Source of the DNA: Limnephilus marmoratus
Taxonomy: Eukaryota; Arthropoda; Insecta; Trichoptera; Limnephilidae
Direction of reading: 5' to 3'
Assembly (NCBI GenBank): GCA_917880885.1
Contig: OU862909.1
Coordinates: forward strand, 34,098,405 to 34,162,404
Length of the DNA stretch: 64,000 nt
Each line of letters starts with the position of its first letter. Within the stretch, counting starts at the first letter, position 1. Below the pieces are notes generated by a model that saw only the letters and a program-made list of their open reading frames with translations, had not been told where the DNA came from and made no database searches. The translations under genes were made by a program, and so were the position numbers. Below are positions 10,812-22,097 of the stretch, piece after piece.

Positions 10812-11174
10812 ATTTGTAGGCTACTCGTGGTTGCGTCACGTAGTTTGAAAGTATCTCCATGTACGAAGGGCCTTAGAGGTCGAGGTTGCGGAGTCGATAC
10901 CCGTGTATATTTATCACTAAATCTATGGGCCTTGGAAGGTGTGGGGTTTGTGATGTTATGTAGCAAAGTGTAGACATATTGCTAGTTGTTTAGTTTGTTA
11001 TTTAAACTAGTGACCTCATCTTTGCTATTATTGCCCATGAAATTCAAAAGACAATCCTCTAAAAATTATTTCGTATTTTAATCATAATGACAATTATTAT
11101 TTTGTAATATGAATCGTACTTTTATGCGTCAAAGCACATGGCCAAATAGTGGTGGCTCCTTGGGTAATAGTACT
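10812..11174. other. Non-coding, nothing certain
   Basis: A B-box-like word (GGAGTCGATACCC) near 10890 has no matching A box at the right distance, so no tRNA or SINE is called. Confidence 0.3.
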
Positions 11175-11182
11175 CGTACGTA

Positions 11183-13862
11183 CAGGCCCGGACTGGGACT
11201 ATTTGGGGCCCTCCGCTAAAACCTGTAAAGGGGCCCCCTAACGTGGGGGGGGGGGGGGTTTCAGAAAACGGGGGGTCCGGGGGCCTCCCCGGAAATTTTT
11301 TGAAAATTAGGTGCTTGAAGACAATGAAAACGCGTTTCTACGCTATATTGGCACCTATAAAGAAGAAGAAATTCAGATAGGTTTTTATACGAATATTATG
11401 ATTTTCGACTTTTGTTGATTTTATTATTTATTGAAATAAGAAATTCGCAGTATTTTTAGGATACCACAACACTACTAAACACATGCTGTAGAACTGCCAA
11501 TAATTATAACAGAGTTCAAAATAAAGGGCAGGATTTTATTAGCAAGCAATAATATTTGACGTTGCAATTCCATACTCAAATAATTTAAATTTTATAAGCT
11601 CGTTCAATGCAAGTCCACAACTGCACTCTCTAAAAGTCTTTCATACACTTTTCCTTGAACGACATAGCGGACGCATATTGCCAATTGGTTCATGACAGCT
11701 ATATCTTGGGTGCTGTCCACCATTACGCTGTAGATGATGCTTTCCTGGAGGTCTTTCAAAATAATGTTTCGACCCATCGAGCTAATTATCTTGATTAACT
11801 TGTTAATGAAAGTCTTTGATAACAAAGTCAACATTGATCCTCGTCCAATGGGCTTTTTAGATTGCTTTCCTGTGGCTTCTCTTTTGTACTTTATTTTTAT
11901 TCTGTGCTTTTTGCTGTCTTTGATACATTTTTTTACATGGCTTTGCAAAATTACATCATAATTAGCCACCAACATGACCAGTTCAAGAAAATTACCATCA
12001 TTTTGTAAAGAATCAAGAGCGTAGGCTGCTTCTGCTTTGTCACCTCTGTAGACAATGCCTTGCCTTCCTATAAACACAACTATGTCTATCAAACGTTGGA
12101 TGACCAATATTCTAGTTTGAATTTCACTTTCTTGCTGTTTAGTTTGGTTGGTATTCAGGAGATTTGAAATATCGTAGCCCTTTTGACTTTGAAAAGCTGC
12201 TTTCGCAGCAAGTTCATGATGGGTAGAGTTTTCGTGTATTTCTACTGATTTATACACATTTTTTGAAGAAACATCATAACCAGTAATGTAGGTGGAGTCT
12301 CTGTGTCCTTTATCTCCAAAAGCCATACAACACGAACAGTACACTTTATTCAGCTGAATTGAATATGATAACCATTTTCGGTGTATTTTTTCACCACTTG
12401 GCAAATGTCGGTAATAAAGTTTAGAAGGCTCAAATGGCAATTTTGTACCTTTTCCTTCTACAACTTGAATAGGATGTTTTTCCATGAAAGCTTTTTTAAT
12501 CGTGATTGGATCACTTTCGTATGGACAAATGAAACACCCAAGTTGTTGTTTAGCTGCATCACAGGTCACCTGATTTTCTTCATCATCTTCTGAATCAGAA
12601 TTGGAGCTTGATTCGCCGACAAGAGACGATGGATGATGGTCTAATGTGGCTGATTGCAAGCAGGCGCCTCACCCCTCTCAACTGTACAAGAAGAAGTTGA
12701 TGCTGTTCACTAGGGTATCCCCTTTACTATACCACACTGTAACTAGAATTAATTATGATTTTCAAAATCATAACTAGTTGTAGTTACAATATAATTAATT
12801 TAAAACATTGCTCGTAATAATTATATTTTGACCATTGATGAATAAACCGACAAACTACTATCCACATTTTGCATAAAGTACCTCCTAATGTCGAAGGCCT
12901 TAACACATTTCTATTGTGAATTTATCCCCAATGTGAGAAAGTTTTTTATACAGTTTATTCTGTTTAAATTATAACATTTAATTAGCCCTATCAGTAAAAA
13001 CCTTTAAAGTAAAAAAAATAATATAATATTGTTAAGTTCTTAGTACGTGACGTAAAAATGTAGAATAAATAGAACTAAATTTCAAAAAATTACAACCTAT
13101 AATAAAAATAATGATCTAAAATTTCGATGACCTTACCTACAGTCGTGTCATCGTTTATCTCTGAGGTAGAGCTTGATGGTATTAACCACGTAAACATTGA
13201 ACTGGCATACTGGAAATCTTCTTGTTTCTTTTTCTTATTTTCCTCTCTTTTTTGAAAACCACTCTTGTAAGTTCTCTTCATTGTTTTTGTTCCGTTCGTA
13301 ATATTAATTAATCAAATAATATACCACAACTCTACTCTAAACAAGAAATTTAATTTAACTAAACAAAACTGCGCTGTAAATTTAGCAAACCGTATCGCAT
13401 AAAATCGACTTGTAGTGGCTTGAAAACAATAGTGTGGGGTGGATGTTATTATAAATGTAGGAAAGGGGGGAGGGGAAGGACGATATCCGCTTGCGCGGCC
13501 CTACTGAGTGATCAGCTGGTCTGATAGGACATCGCGGTGCAGTTGTCGGTATTAGTTCATTTATGAGTTGTCTGCTGGACGGTGGACACACGACACACCT
13601 CACCGCGCAGACGATGCAGATGACAGTGGATCGTATAAAGCTTTCGTATACACGGCGAGATATAAACACTTGTTGGACATGTTCTACTTTTGGAAAATGT
13701 ATTTTTTTTTCGAAAATGTAAACAAACATTACCAAGAACACAAAATAACTACTAACAAGACAAAAACTTTTTTTTGTACGTTTTGTGGGGCCCCTTCGGG
13801 GTCCCCTCGCGCCGGGGGCCCTCCGCGATCGCGGACCTGCGGATCTGGCCAGTCCGGGCCTG
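11183..13862 (-). mobile_element. hAT transposon with ZMYM1-like transposase remnant
   Basis: Terminal inverted repeats CAGGCCCGGACTGG (11183) and CCAGTCCGGGCCTG (ending 13862) are flanked by an exact 8-bp duplication CGTACGTA (11175-11182, 13863-13870), diagnostic of hAT. At 2680 bp it is shorter than a complete member because the C-terminal two-thirds of the transposase are absent. GC-rich subterminal stretches (GGGGCCCC) occur at both ends. Confidence 0.92.
11604..13281 (-). pseudogene. hAT transposase (ZMYM1/TTF zinc-finger type), two blocks, C-terminally truncated
   Basis: An N-terminal block at 13090-13281 (MKRTYKSGFQKREENKKKKQ) is separated by about 430 bp, perhaps an intron or indels, from a 351-residue frame at 11604-12659. 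That frame holds an acidic segment, then a TTF-type zinc-finger region (CFICPYESDPIT; FEPSKLYYRHLPSGEKIHRK WLSYS; VYCSCCMAFG), and then the start of the hAT fold (VMVDSTQDIAVMNQLAICVR, which carries the first catalytic Asp; YVVQGKVYERLL). The frame stops just after VYERLL. The remaining catalytic residues and the C-terminal dimerisation domain are missing, consistent with an internal deletion near 11500-11600. A nuclear DNA-binding protein when intact. Confidence 0.8.
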
Positions 13863-13870
13863 CGTACGTA

Positions 13871-14134
13871 CCATAATAACTAGCATTTCAACTATTAGAA
13901 TGGGTGTAGGTATGGTCGAAATTACACAGGCGTGAATTTCACGCACCAGAATTACACACGTACGGAATTATTCTCAGCGAAACTACACATGGGAGTCATA
14001 CACGTCAAAGAAATCTGTTTTAATAGGTATTTTTTATGGTGTTGTGCTATATAAAGTGTTAAATTAGGTTGGGTTAGACTTTTTGCCATGTGCGATTCCA
14101 TTAGGTATACTTCCGTATAAAATTATAAACACAA
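13871..14134. other. Non-coding, nothing recognised
   Basis: Short AT-rich spacer between the hAT element and an inverted repeat. Confidence 0.3.
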
Positions 14135-14272
14135 ATAAATACTTTTTTCCAAACACAAAGTCAATTATTTCAAGAAATATTGGATTGCATCAATGATACT
14201 ATACTTACTAGGTTTGTATACCTTTCTTGAAATAATTGAGTTTGTGTACGGACAAACATATTTATTAATATT
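14135..14272. repeat. Inverted repeat (hairpin-forming)
   Basis: ACACAAAGTCAATTATTTCA (from 14153) pairs with TGAAATAATTGAGTTTGTGT (ending 14247). Pairing extends more weakly outward through AATAAATA/TATTTATT. The arms are about 40 bp around a 45-bp centre. It is possibly a small MITE; no target duplication was identified. Confidence 0.6.
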
Positions 14273-14399
14273 TGCATTAAGTATGTACGGGCGCAAATAA
14301 ATAATTCAACTTATTATTTTAAAGAATAACTTGCCAATCTTGCAAAAAGTGATTTTTCCTTAAATAATTAAATTAGCGCCATCTATGAACGAGCAATTA

Positions 14400-14691
14400 T
14401 AAATAACATTAAGTTTACCCTTAGTGCTCGTCCAGAGTGAGAAGCTTGCGCGGCAGCGATAGCGGGCGCGAAATATCAATCTTGTGAAAATGTCCAATAC
14501 GGCCACAGTGTAGTGACTGTGGCGGGAGCGACAAGCGATGGGTATAGACGACATTAGGCGCTTCTATCCGCTCGTTGTGGCCACACTTACAGGCCTTGCG
14601 AGAGCGCGACACACTCACTACTGGCGGGGGAATCAATCCAGTTTGGTGTTGTCATTCGGCGTTTGTGCCGCAAGAATTCACGACCCACTGT
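14400..14691. other. GC-rich segment upstream of the receptor gene, interrupted by hAT
   Basis: A CpG-rich patch in an AT-rich region. Its right edge is the hAT target site GTCCAGTT. On the far side of the hAT element the GC-rich sequence resumes (22154-22200: AAGCTCCCGCCACCGCGCAA). Before insertion the two were contiguous, about 2 kb or less from exon 1 of the receptor. It may be the original promoter or 5' UTR region, which is inference only. It contains a short hairpin GCCACAGT/ACTGTGGC. Confidence 0.35.
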
Positions 14692-15580
14692 GTCCAGTTT
14701 AGGGATGGACATTTAAAATATACATCGATGTTTTTTCCGATGTAATGCATCGATCGGTTGCATCGATGTTAAAAAACATGTTTCCAAAACATCGATTGTT
14801 TTTCGCAATGGACATGTTTAGGAAAGAAAACTAGGAAAGTTAAGCACAAGGAAAAATATTTACTTTAATTCATAATCACACAGTTTTATTTTGTTTACAA
14901 ATTCCAATTAATTTTTTCAATGCTATGTAGAAACAAAAGTTTACTTAATCTTTTTCCCTTCAATCGGTTTCTTTGCTCAGTCAAAACTAGTCCCTTCTTT
15001 TCTTCTCTCTTTCAAGGCAAACTCTCGTATCCTAACAAACAACCCAATACACATTTACACAGCAGAAACTCAATCGGCCATATTGTTGTTATGGTTTTAT
15101 TTTTAAGTTTGACTTTGCCGGCTTTGCGGCAAAGGAAACATAACCCATTCAGCCAAACCGATAAATGGTAGGCGTGTTATATTGACTGAACTGATGATTA
15201 CGTTCCGAAACGTCGTGAAAGTCACTGCAATCGTCAGTCAGTGTTGGTAATAGGTAATACTCACAGACACTCATCTCATAGTTTGCGGATTCGATGCATC
15301 GAATAAAAAAACATCGATACATATTCGATGTTGAAGTACAAGTACGGTTCAATACGATGCATCATTACTATACATCGACAGTCTTACTCATCATCGCAAA
15401 ATAAGATACAACCTCGGAGCAAGACCGGGTTTGGTGAAATTGTTACTCAACATGGTGGGTTAATCGCGCGCATGCGCGTGTTCTTCCCGCGTCACTGTAC
15501 GGGAGATGTAGTAGCTGTCAGAATTTAAACCACCCGATCACCAGAGTTAACTCAGTACCCCGTGCGTTGTAACTGACGTA

Positions 15581-15880
15581 ATGGCGAACTTTTATGAGAA
15601 TCCTGACGTTTTGAACGAAGCTTTTGCAAATATTGACCGTATTCGCGGCATTCGTGCACTACGGCTACGGAAAAGGTTAAAAAAAAGGTACGATCCATTT
15701 GCGGCACTTGCGGAAGGAGATTTTAGTTCTAAATATAGATTTACCAAAGTCAACATGAGACGTTTGATTGATTTGGTACGGCCGTATTTGGATGTGAATA
15801 ATAAACGGGGTGGCAAAGTATCTACCGATCTCCAAGTTCTTTGTGCCATACGATACTGGGGTAGAAACGAGGTGAGATAG
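15581..15880 (+). pseudogene. Harbinger (HARBI1-like) transposase first exon or remnant
   Basis: An open frame from MANFYENPDVLNEAFANIDR contains FSSKYRFTKVNMRRLIDLVR, PYLDVNNKRGG, and LQVLCAIRYWGRNE. The pattern 'F..[RK]YRF.K......LI.L..PYL......G......Q[VL]L.A[IL]R[YF]W.RNE' is the N-terminal signature of HARBI1-type nucleases. The frame stops at 15878-15880, immediately after a good splice donor (GAG|GTGAGA, about 15870), so it could be a true first exon. No downstream DDE exon was found before the LINE insertions. It lies inside the hAT shell. Confidence 0.65.
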
Positions 15881-16139
15881 CGTTTATAATTCAGTGCTCA
15901 CAAATGAGTCATACAATATCCACGCATTTCAATTGCTCTACCGAAAAACTATTCAATTCGCCCTCTTCAAGCCCGCGTAAAGCATATATTTATATCGGAA
16001 GTGGTCCCTTGAGAGACGGTTAATAAACATACTTCATTATTGGTTAAAATCGATCAATATTTAAGTGTTTTAAATTGATATTAAAATATTAAATATTCAG
16101 TGACAGAACAAGTGACAATTAGAATTTGAACAACGCATC

Positions 16140-16694
16140 GGACGCATACATATAGAAGGCTCCAATCGTAGTACCTTGCATCGATGTAACGGTGCGTGCC
16201 GTGCAACATGACACACATTATATACTTGACTCTGTGCAGAAACGGGCGGTCCGTTTGATAGATTCTCCCATCCTAACAGACGGACTGCAATCTTTAGAGC
16301 ATAGGCGTCAGGTGGGAATGCTGTCCTTGTTCTACCGGTATTACAATGGAAGATGCTCCGAGGAACTAGCATCATTGATCCCCTCGGCTCCGGTGCATAG
16401 TCGGGAAACACGCCAAACACGCGCCCAACATTTGTACACGGTTGACATTACTCACATGAGAACGGGTCGTTTCTATGACTCGTTCTTGAGTTCAACGGCT
16501 CGGCTGTGGAACGATTTGCCGGCCTCTGTGTTTCCTCCCTCCTACAACATGGGTCTCTTCAAGACCCATGTTCACTCCTTCCTTTCCTCAAAGAGACCCT
16601 CCACACAGCATCTACAAAGATGACATAGGCCCTGAGGGAAATTATTTTCCTCAGGGCCTCCTGTGTGGTGTTAATGTAAAAAAAAAAAAAAAAA
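16140..16694 (+). mobile_element. 5'-truncated LINE, family C, with hairpin tail
   Basis: A LINE 3' end with the last part of ORF2 (16192-16623), then a 3' UTR containing AGGCCCTGAGG (16627) and its exact complement CCTCAGGGCCT (16654), then 'CCTGTGTGG.GTTAATGT' and poly(A) at 16678-16694. The two arms with the intervening GAAAT-T-ATTTT can pair almost continuously. The same tail is found on other copies (42513, 52805) and on the SINE-like family D. Confidence 0.85.
16192..16623 (+). pseudogene. LINE ORF2 C-terminal fragment, family C
   Basis: A 143-codon frame reads LDSVQKRAVRLIDSPILTDG, LEHRRQVGMLSLFYRYYNGR, CSEELASLIPSAP, then TARLWNDLPASVFPP and FKTHVHSFL near the end. This is the conserved region downstream of the RT domain in CR1/Jockey-group LINEs: a QKRA-RLI motif, R-x-V-x-x-L..FYR-YY-G, C-S-E-E-L, and a final R-LWN-LP-VFP motif. 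Reverse transcriptase itself is absent, so the copy is dead-on-arrival. Confidence 0.85.
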
Positions 16695-16756
16695 TATACT
16701 ACCGCATCAAATAATCTATACTGTTTACTCAAGCAGGGCTGTCACAAACAACAAAA

Positions 16757-17823
16757 ATGAATTTTAACGATAACGCCCTCCTATCTATTAATGAAGCAAA
16801 AGAACTTATTGACGGCATCCACAGTGCCATCACGGATCCAGCTTTAAAAATTACTAAAGACCAGATGGCGAAGCTTTTGACAAAATTATCTACTCTTTCA
16901 AGCAAAATGATTGACGTTGGAACAAAGGTTGGAATAATTGAGGGAAAATTAATGACATATGAAAAAATCATTACCAAACCCCCGCAGGAAACAAGTACAG
17001 GCGACAAAAGAACATACGCAAGCGTAATTGATAAGGGAAAACCAATATTACCCAAAGAAAGTCTACATACAATAAAAATAATTTCAAACAATAATGAAAA
17101 CGCGGACCAAATAAAAGTAAACATTCAAAAACAGATAAGAGTCGGAAAACTGGGGATAGAAGTATCTGAAATAAAAAATCAAATAAAAACCACGTAATCA
17201 TCTCTTGCCCAAAGAAAGAAGATTCTGATAAAATAATTAAAGAAATCAACAAGAAGGAAAATAACAGCATAACCGCAACAGAAATTAAGAAGCGCAAGCC
17301 TAATGTTATCCTTAAAGGAATTCACAAGGATTACAACGTAGAAGATTTTATAGAACAAAACGAAGATATTTACCAACTTATCAAAGACGATAGTAAACAC
17401 ATGCCCAAAATAATGGCAAATATAAAAAACAAAAGAAGCGAGAACTTATCCAACTACGTCCTAGAAACAACCGGTCAAATGAGAAAATTATTAATCGAAA
17501 AAGGAAGAATAAACCTGGGATTTATTCGGGTTCATGTAAACGACTCAAACCCGTTGTCCCAATGCTACCATTGCTTGTGGTTCGAACATACTGCCAACAA
17601 GTGCCGAAAAAAAATGGAAAAACCCAGATGTCTCCACTGCGCACAAGATCATACACTATCGAACTGCCCGAATAAAACTCAACCACCGACGTGCTACAAT
17701 TGTCTAACCTTTAATAAATCAAGAAATGGAAAAACAAATTCGAACCATCGAGCGAATGATAGCAAGTGCCACTACGTCAATAAAATGACAGAATCTGCTT
17801 ACCAGAAAATTGACTTTAATTAA
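16757..17823 (+). pseudogene. LINE ORF1, gag-like zinc-knuckle protein (one frameshift)
   Basis: A first frame of 146 codons starts MNFNDNALLSINEAKELIDG and ends at 17197. The following +1 frame (from about 17188: VIISCPKKEDSDKIIKEINK) continues without a stop to 17823. Order: N-terminal helical, probably coiled-coil region; an RRM/PRE_C2HC-like middle (KPNVILKGIHKDYNVEDFIE Q..); then zinc knuckles CYHCLWFEHTANKC (CX2CX4HX4C), CLHCAQDHTLSNC (CX2CX3HX4C) and a third CYNC start. The protein binds LINE RNA and acts as a nucleic-acid chaperone in this family. The break lies near 17180-17195 in an A-rich run. Confidence 0.85.
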
Positions 17824-20800
17824 AATGTTATATTCTTTAAAAAAAACAAGTAAGAAATTAATATTTCAACTATATTTTGTTTACAGAGTATCTAAGTCGG
17901 CACCCTGTTTATTAGCGCCTGTTCAAATTCATAGTATGTACTTAAGAACTAGCAACTCCCAGTCGAGTGGCATTATTATTACTAAGTATATGATTATTAT
18001 TGTTCCGCCCGACTATGACGTTATTCATACAAACGAATTCTCAATTCCCTACAAAACGTACCTCCAAACATATTTATATACATACTCAATCATTTTAGAC
18101 GAACTAGATAACACTTATAATATAAGAGAAAAGGTATGTAATAATGTTGATCAATGCAACCTTCTCTTCAAAAATATGACTAACTCATTAACCATTATGC
18201 ACTTAAATATCAGAAGTATTTACAAAAACATAAATGAATTATTATGCACTCTTAGTCTATTGAAAACTGAACTCGACTGTATAGTTTTGACCGAGGCCCA
18301 CCTTAATGCAATAAATATTGATAGTATACAACAATTACCGAACTTTACATGTATTACCACGAAAACGCACATTAACAAGAATAGTGGCATAGTTATATAC
18401 GTTAACCAAAAACACAAAGATATATCTTATAAAGAAATAAACATGACACTCACTAACTGCCTAGCATTACAAATAAAAGTAAATAATCAGATTTATCAGA
18501 TTATTGCTATATACCGAACCCACGGTTCGAAAACTCAACAATTTATAGAACATCTTAAAGATGTAATTAATAAAAACAAATGTCAAAATACTATAGTAAC
18601 GGGTGACTTCAATATAAATATAGGTTTAAATTCAAACAGTGTCGAAAAAAATGATCTGCATAATACGATGGCTGAACTGAACTTCATTTCATGCATAAAC
18701 GACTATACTAGAGTTGTGCCCCGACAAAACCCTTCATGTATTGATCATATTTGGACAAAAGCTGACATAACTACACAATTAACACCTGTCATTTGGAAAA
18801 CAAATATAACTGATCACTTTACGTGTTTTTTAATTCTTGATTTAAAAAAAAAAAATCCTTTTCCTCAATTGCATTACAGCAGTATAATATAAAAACCATT
18901 AACACACAACTTCTAGAACAAAAATTAAAATCGGAAAAGTGGGAAGAAATATTAAATACCGAAGATGCCGAAAAATCTTCAATTAATTTCGAAAAAACAC
19001 TTCGCGATCACATAATAAATGCAACTAAAGAAAATAACGTCAAACTAAAATCAAAACATAGAAAAATTAAACCTTGGATCACCCATGGAATAGTTACCTC
19101 AATTAGGAATAAAGAAAAACTATTTTATCAAACCCGTAAACAACCCAATGACTTTATTTTATTACAATTATATAAAAAATACAGAAATAATCTTACAAAC
19201 TTGATTAAAAAAACAAAAGAAAATTACTTCAAAGAAAAAATTGAAGATTGTGGTGAAGATAACAAAAAAGTCTGGGCTACAATTAATAACATCATTGGCA
19301 AGGGTAATAAAAATAAACAAATAAATAAAATAACATATGACAATAAAACAATAGAGACAGTAAAAGAACCAACTAAAATTGCTAATATTTTCAACAACTA
19401 CTTTGCAAAAGTCGGCGAGAACCTAGCCAAAAAAATTGACGCTGTCCAATCTCAAAAAACTTTCAGTACATCCACACAAACTTGCCAAAATATTTTTAAA
19501 AAATTTGAAAAATGCACACCAATAGAAATAGAAAAAATAATAATGAACTTACGAGTGTCCGCGAGCCCTGGTTTCGACCATATCACAGTAAATTTACTAA
19601 AACAAATGAGACAACTAATATCAAAACCAATAGCACATATCATAAATAACAGCATGCAACAAGGAATTTACCCGAAAATATATAAAAATACAATAATAAC
19701 TCCGATTTTCAAATCAGGAATTGCAACCGACATCTCAAACTACCGTCCCATATCTATTGTATCAAACGTAGCAAAAATATTTGAAAAAGTCGTAAAGTCA
19801 CAATTAACTAAGCACATCACTTCAAATAAAATTATTAATGATAACCAATTCGGCTTCAGAGAAAATTTAGGCACGCAAGATGCAATCGCAAAAATAACCT
19901 CAATAATATATAATGCTCTTGACTCGGGAAATAAATGCTTAAGTATATTCATTGATCTAAGAAAAGCTTTTGACAGTATATGCCACAAAAAACTAATCAA
20001 GAAATTAGAAAATATTGGAATTCAAGGAACAGTTATAGAATGGTTCAAAAGTTATCTACATGAAAGACACCAACACGTGAAAATTAACAATACATTGAGT
20101 GAACCCACCTATTCAGAATTTGGAATTCCTCAAGGGACAGTGTTAGGTCCAATATTGTTTATCATTTACGTGAATGAAATGCTTACAATACCGAAAATTG
20201 CAAAAATCATATCTTTCGCTGACGACACAGTCTTAATTATAGAAAAAAAAACTTGGGATGAAGCCTACCGAACCGCAAATGTAGAAATAAACAACTTAAA
20301 ACAATGGCTGGATGAAAACTATCTTTCCTTAAACTCTGACAAAACTTACTTCATGACATTTACACTATCAGACAAATTCCTACCAATTATAAATTCCAAT
20401 ATAACTATTCATAGCTCTTGTAAAAATTATACTGACAACTGCAACTCATCTAAATGCACAAAAATTTCAAAAAAGAACAACATTAAATATTTAGGCATAA
20501 TAATAGACCAACATATTAAATGGACAGAACATATTGCCCAAACCATAAACAGAATACGTAAACTTTTCTACGTATTCCTCAAACTAAGAAATATACTTCA
20601 TAAATCTATACTACTGAAGGTCTACTATGCATTAGCCCAATCAGTTCTGCAATACGGAATAATAGGTTGGGGAGGAGCGTATAAAACCAACTTAGCCCCA
20701 CTTGAAATAGTACATAGAAGACTCATCAAAATTATTCTAAAAAAACCTTTATACTATTCAACTCAAAAAATATTCGATGAATTCAAAGTTTTGCAAATAA

Positions 20801-21045
20801 ACAGAATCTATCAAAAAAATGCATTACTTCAAATCCATAAAGACAAACTCACAATAAAGTCATTTAGCACTAGGCCGAGAACAACAGGACAAATAATAAT
20901 CCCTAAACTTAATACTACAACGGCCCAACACCATTACACATACTCAGCCATAAAATGCTTTAACGAACTCCCTAAAGATATTCAATCCGAAAAAAATTAT
21001 AAAATTTTTAAGAAAAAAATTAAAATACATTTCACCACTAAGTGA
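17810..21045 (+). pseudogene. LINE ORF2: apurinic-type endonuclease plus reverse transcriptase (one frameshift)
   Basis: The start overlaps the end of ORF1 by 14 bp. The endonuclease domain spans about 18180-18840: IMHLNIRSI, LTEAHL (catalytic Glu), IIAIYR, TGDFNINIG (catalytic Asp-Asn), SCIDHIWT and ITDHFT (catalytic His). A single-base slip in the A12 run near 18843-18855 shifts the frame. The next frame carries the linker, then the RT domain: SPGFDHITV, NYRPISIVS, NQFGFRENLGTQDA, FIDLRKAFDSI (first catalytic Asp), GIPQGTVLGPILF and SFADDTVLI (FADD catalytic pair, about 20217), then the thumb and C-terminal region (VYYALAQSVLQYGIIGWGG, CFNELPKDIQ). No RNase H domain. In an intact copy it nicks the target and primes reverse transcription there. 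Confidence 0.9.
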
Positions 21046-21081
21046 AGTAAATTGATTTCACGTGAAGTAAATTGATTTCAC
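21042..21081 (+). repeat. Tandem pair of 20-bp imperfect palindromes at the end of LINE ORF2
   Basis: GTGAAGTAAATTGATTTCAC occurs twice back to back; the first copy includes the ORF2 stop codon. Each unit pairs with itself at 8 of 10 positions. A second small hairpin CCCCG-CTCCGTT-CGGGG follows at about 21113-21130. It may be part of the 3' RNA recognised by the LINE reverse transcriptase. Confidence 0.7.
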
Positions 21082-21640
21082 GGAACAAAGCGACGCGGAG
21101 CCTAACGACCGTTCCCCGCTCCGTTCGGGGGCGAACTGATAAAAAAACGGGTGTGACAAGTTATGTAGCCCTTCGGTGGACGGCATAGAGTTCACTTTGA
21201 AAATCCAAATTCGTCGACTGCCGGCCGTATTGTAAAATAACAACGCGAAAATGCATATTTTATTTTATTGTGTTATATTACGCCCACTTATATTTTCAAT
21301 GTGTACACAAGTTTTATATTTTATAATTTAAAAAAAAAACTTTCTTCCTAAAATAGTGCACAGGTATATAATTTTACATACATGTTGTTTTTATTTTATT
21401 TTTTCATAAATACGCTCATGGTAGCATCAATTAAACATATATCAAAATATCAATTGTGTTAGTACTCCCTCCCTAAACACGAGAAATTCTCAATTAGAGA
21501 GGTATTATTACCACCATTAAAAAATATTTGCATTACATGTACATAATTAAAAAAATAATTGTACTTATACCTAACTTTGTAAAATTGTAAAAATGGAATA
21601 AATAAATAAATAATTAAAAAAAAAAAAAAAAAAAATTGCA

Positions 21641-21918
21641 TTAGAAACGGTAAACAAACACAAATCAATCTCGCTGATGCTCCTCGAATAATATGTTGTG
21701 TTGACGTATCAATAAACGTGAAGTTGGCAACACGCCGCGAAATGCTAAATTGACCGCGTTTTTCAGCTTTGGAGCAGTGTTGCTACCGTAAAAAAATTAT
21801 AACGGCTGTCGAGAAACATTATGATGATGAGTAAAGATTTTTACCCTGAGCAGTGTAGGCTTACTGCACTGTGTAGCTACCGCGACGCTACAGAGCCGTG
21901 ATACGGTTTCATGATGAG
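21641..21918. other. Unclassified non-coding segment inside the hAT shell
   Basis: Probably original internal sequence of the hAT element or part of a Harbinger element. A repeated word ATGATGAGTAAAG occurs at about 21822 and 21911. No coding signal. Confidence 0.3.
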
Positions 21919-21921
21919 TAA

Positions 21922-22097
21922 AGGCGGAAACACACTTGTGTGGTGTGGTGTGTCGTGGCGCGCCAGAAGCACATCGGTTTCATACATTTATTATGGTTAG
22001 AGACATATTTGTAGGTTGTGGCGTGTCGACAAGCGACGATGATGATTGGTTAATTTGTAGTCACGACACACCACACCACACAAGTGTGCCAGTGCCT
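21922..22097. mobile_element. PIF/Harbinger-type MITE
   Basis: A 176-bp element whose ends AGGCGGAAACACACTTGTGT and its inverted partner (ending ACACAAGTGTGCCAGTGCCT) share about 38 bp including GTGTGGTGTGGTGTGTCGTG. It is flanked by the 3-bp duplication TAA (21919-21921, 22098-22100), as expected for PIF/Harbinger. There is no coding capacity. Confidence 0.85.

Larger units (their letters stand above)
16740..21640 (+). mobile_element. Nearly intact non-LTR retrotransposon (CR1/Jockey superclade)
   Basis: About 4.9 kb with two ORFs in the usual order: ORF1 (gag-like, zinc knuckles, 16757-17823) and ORF2 (endonuclease plus reverse transcriptase, 17810-21045). A 3' UTR of about 550 bp follows, with ATAAATAAATAAATAA and poly(A) ending near 21637. 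Only one frameshift was seen in each ORF, both in A-rich runs, so insertion is probably recent. It is AT-rich in codon use, unlike the receptor exons. It sits in the hAT shell directly after the LINE family C fragment. Confidence 0.88.

Noticed and set aside
10880..10905. B-box-like GGAGTCGATACCC
   Set aside because: No A box at tRNA spacing and no tail; chance match.
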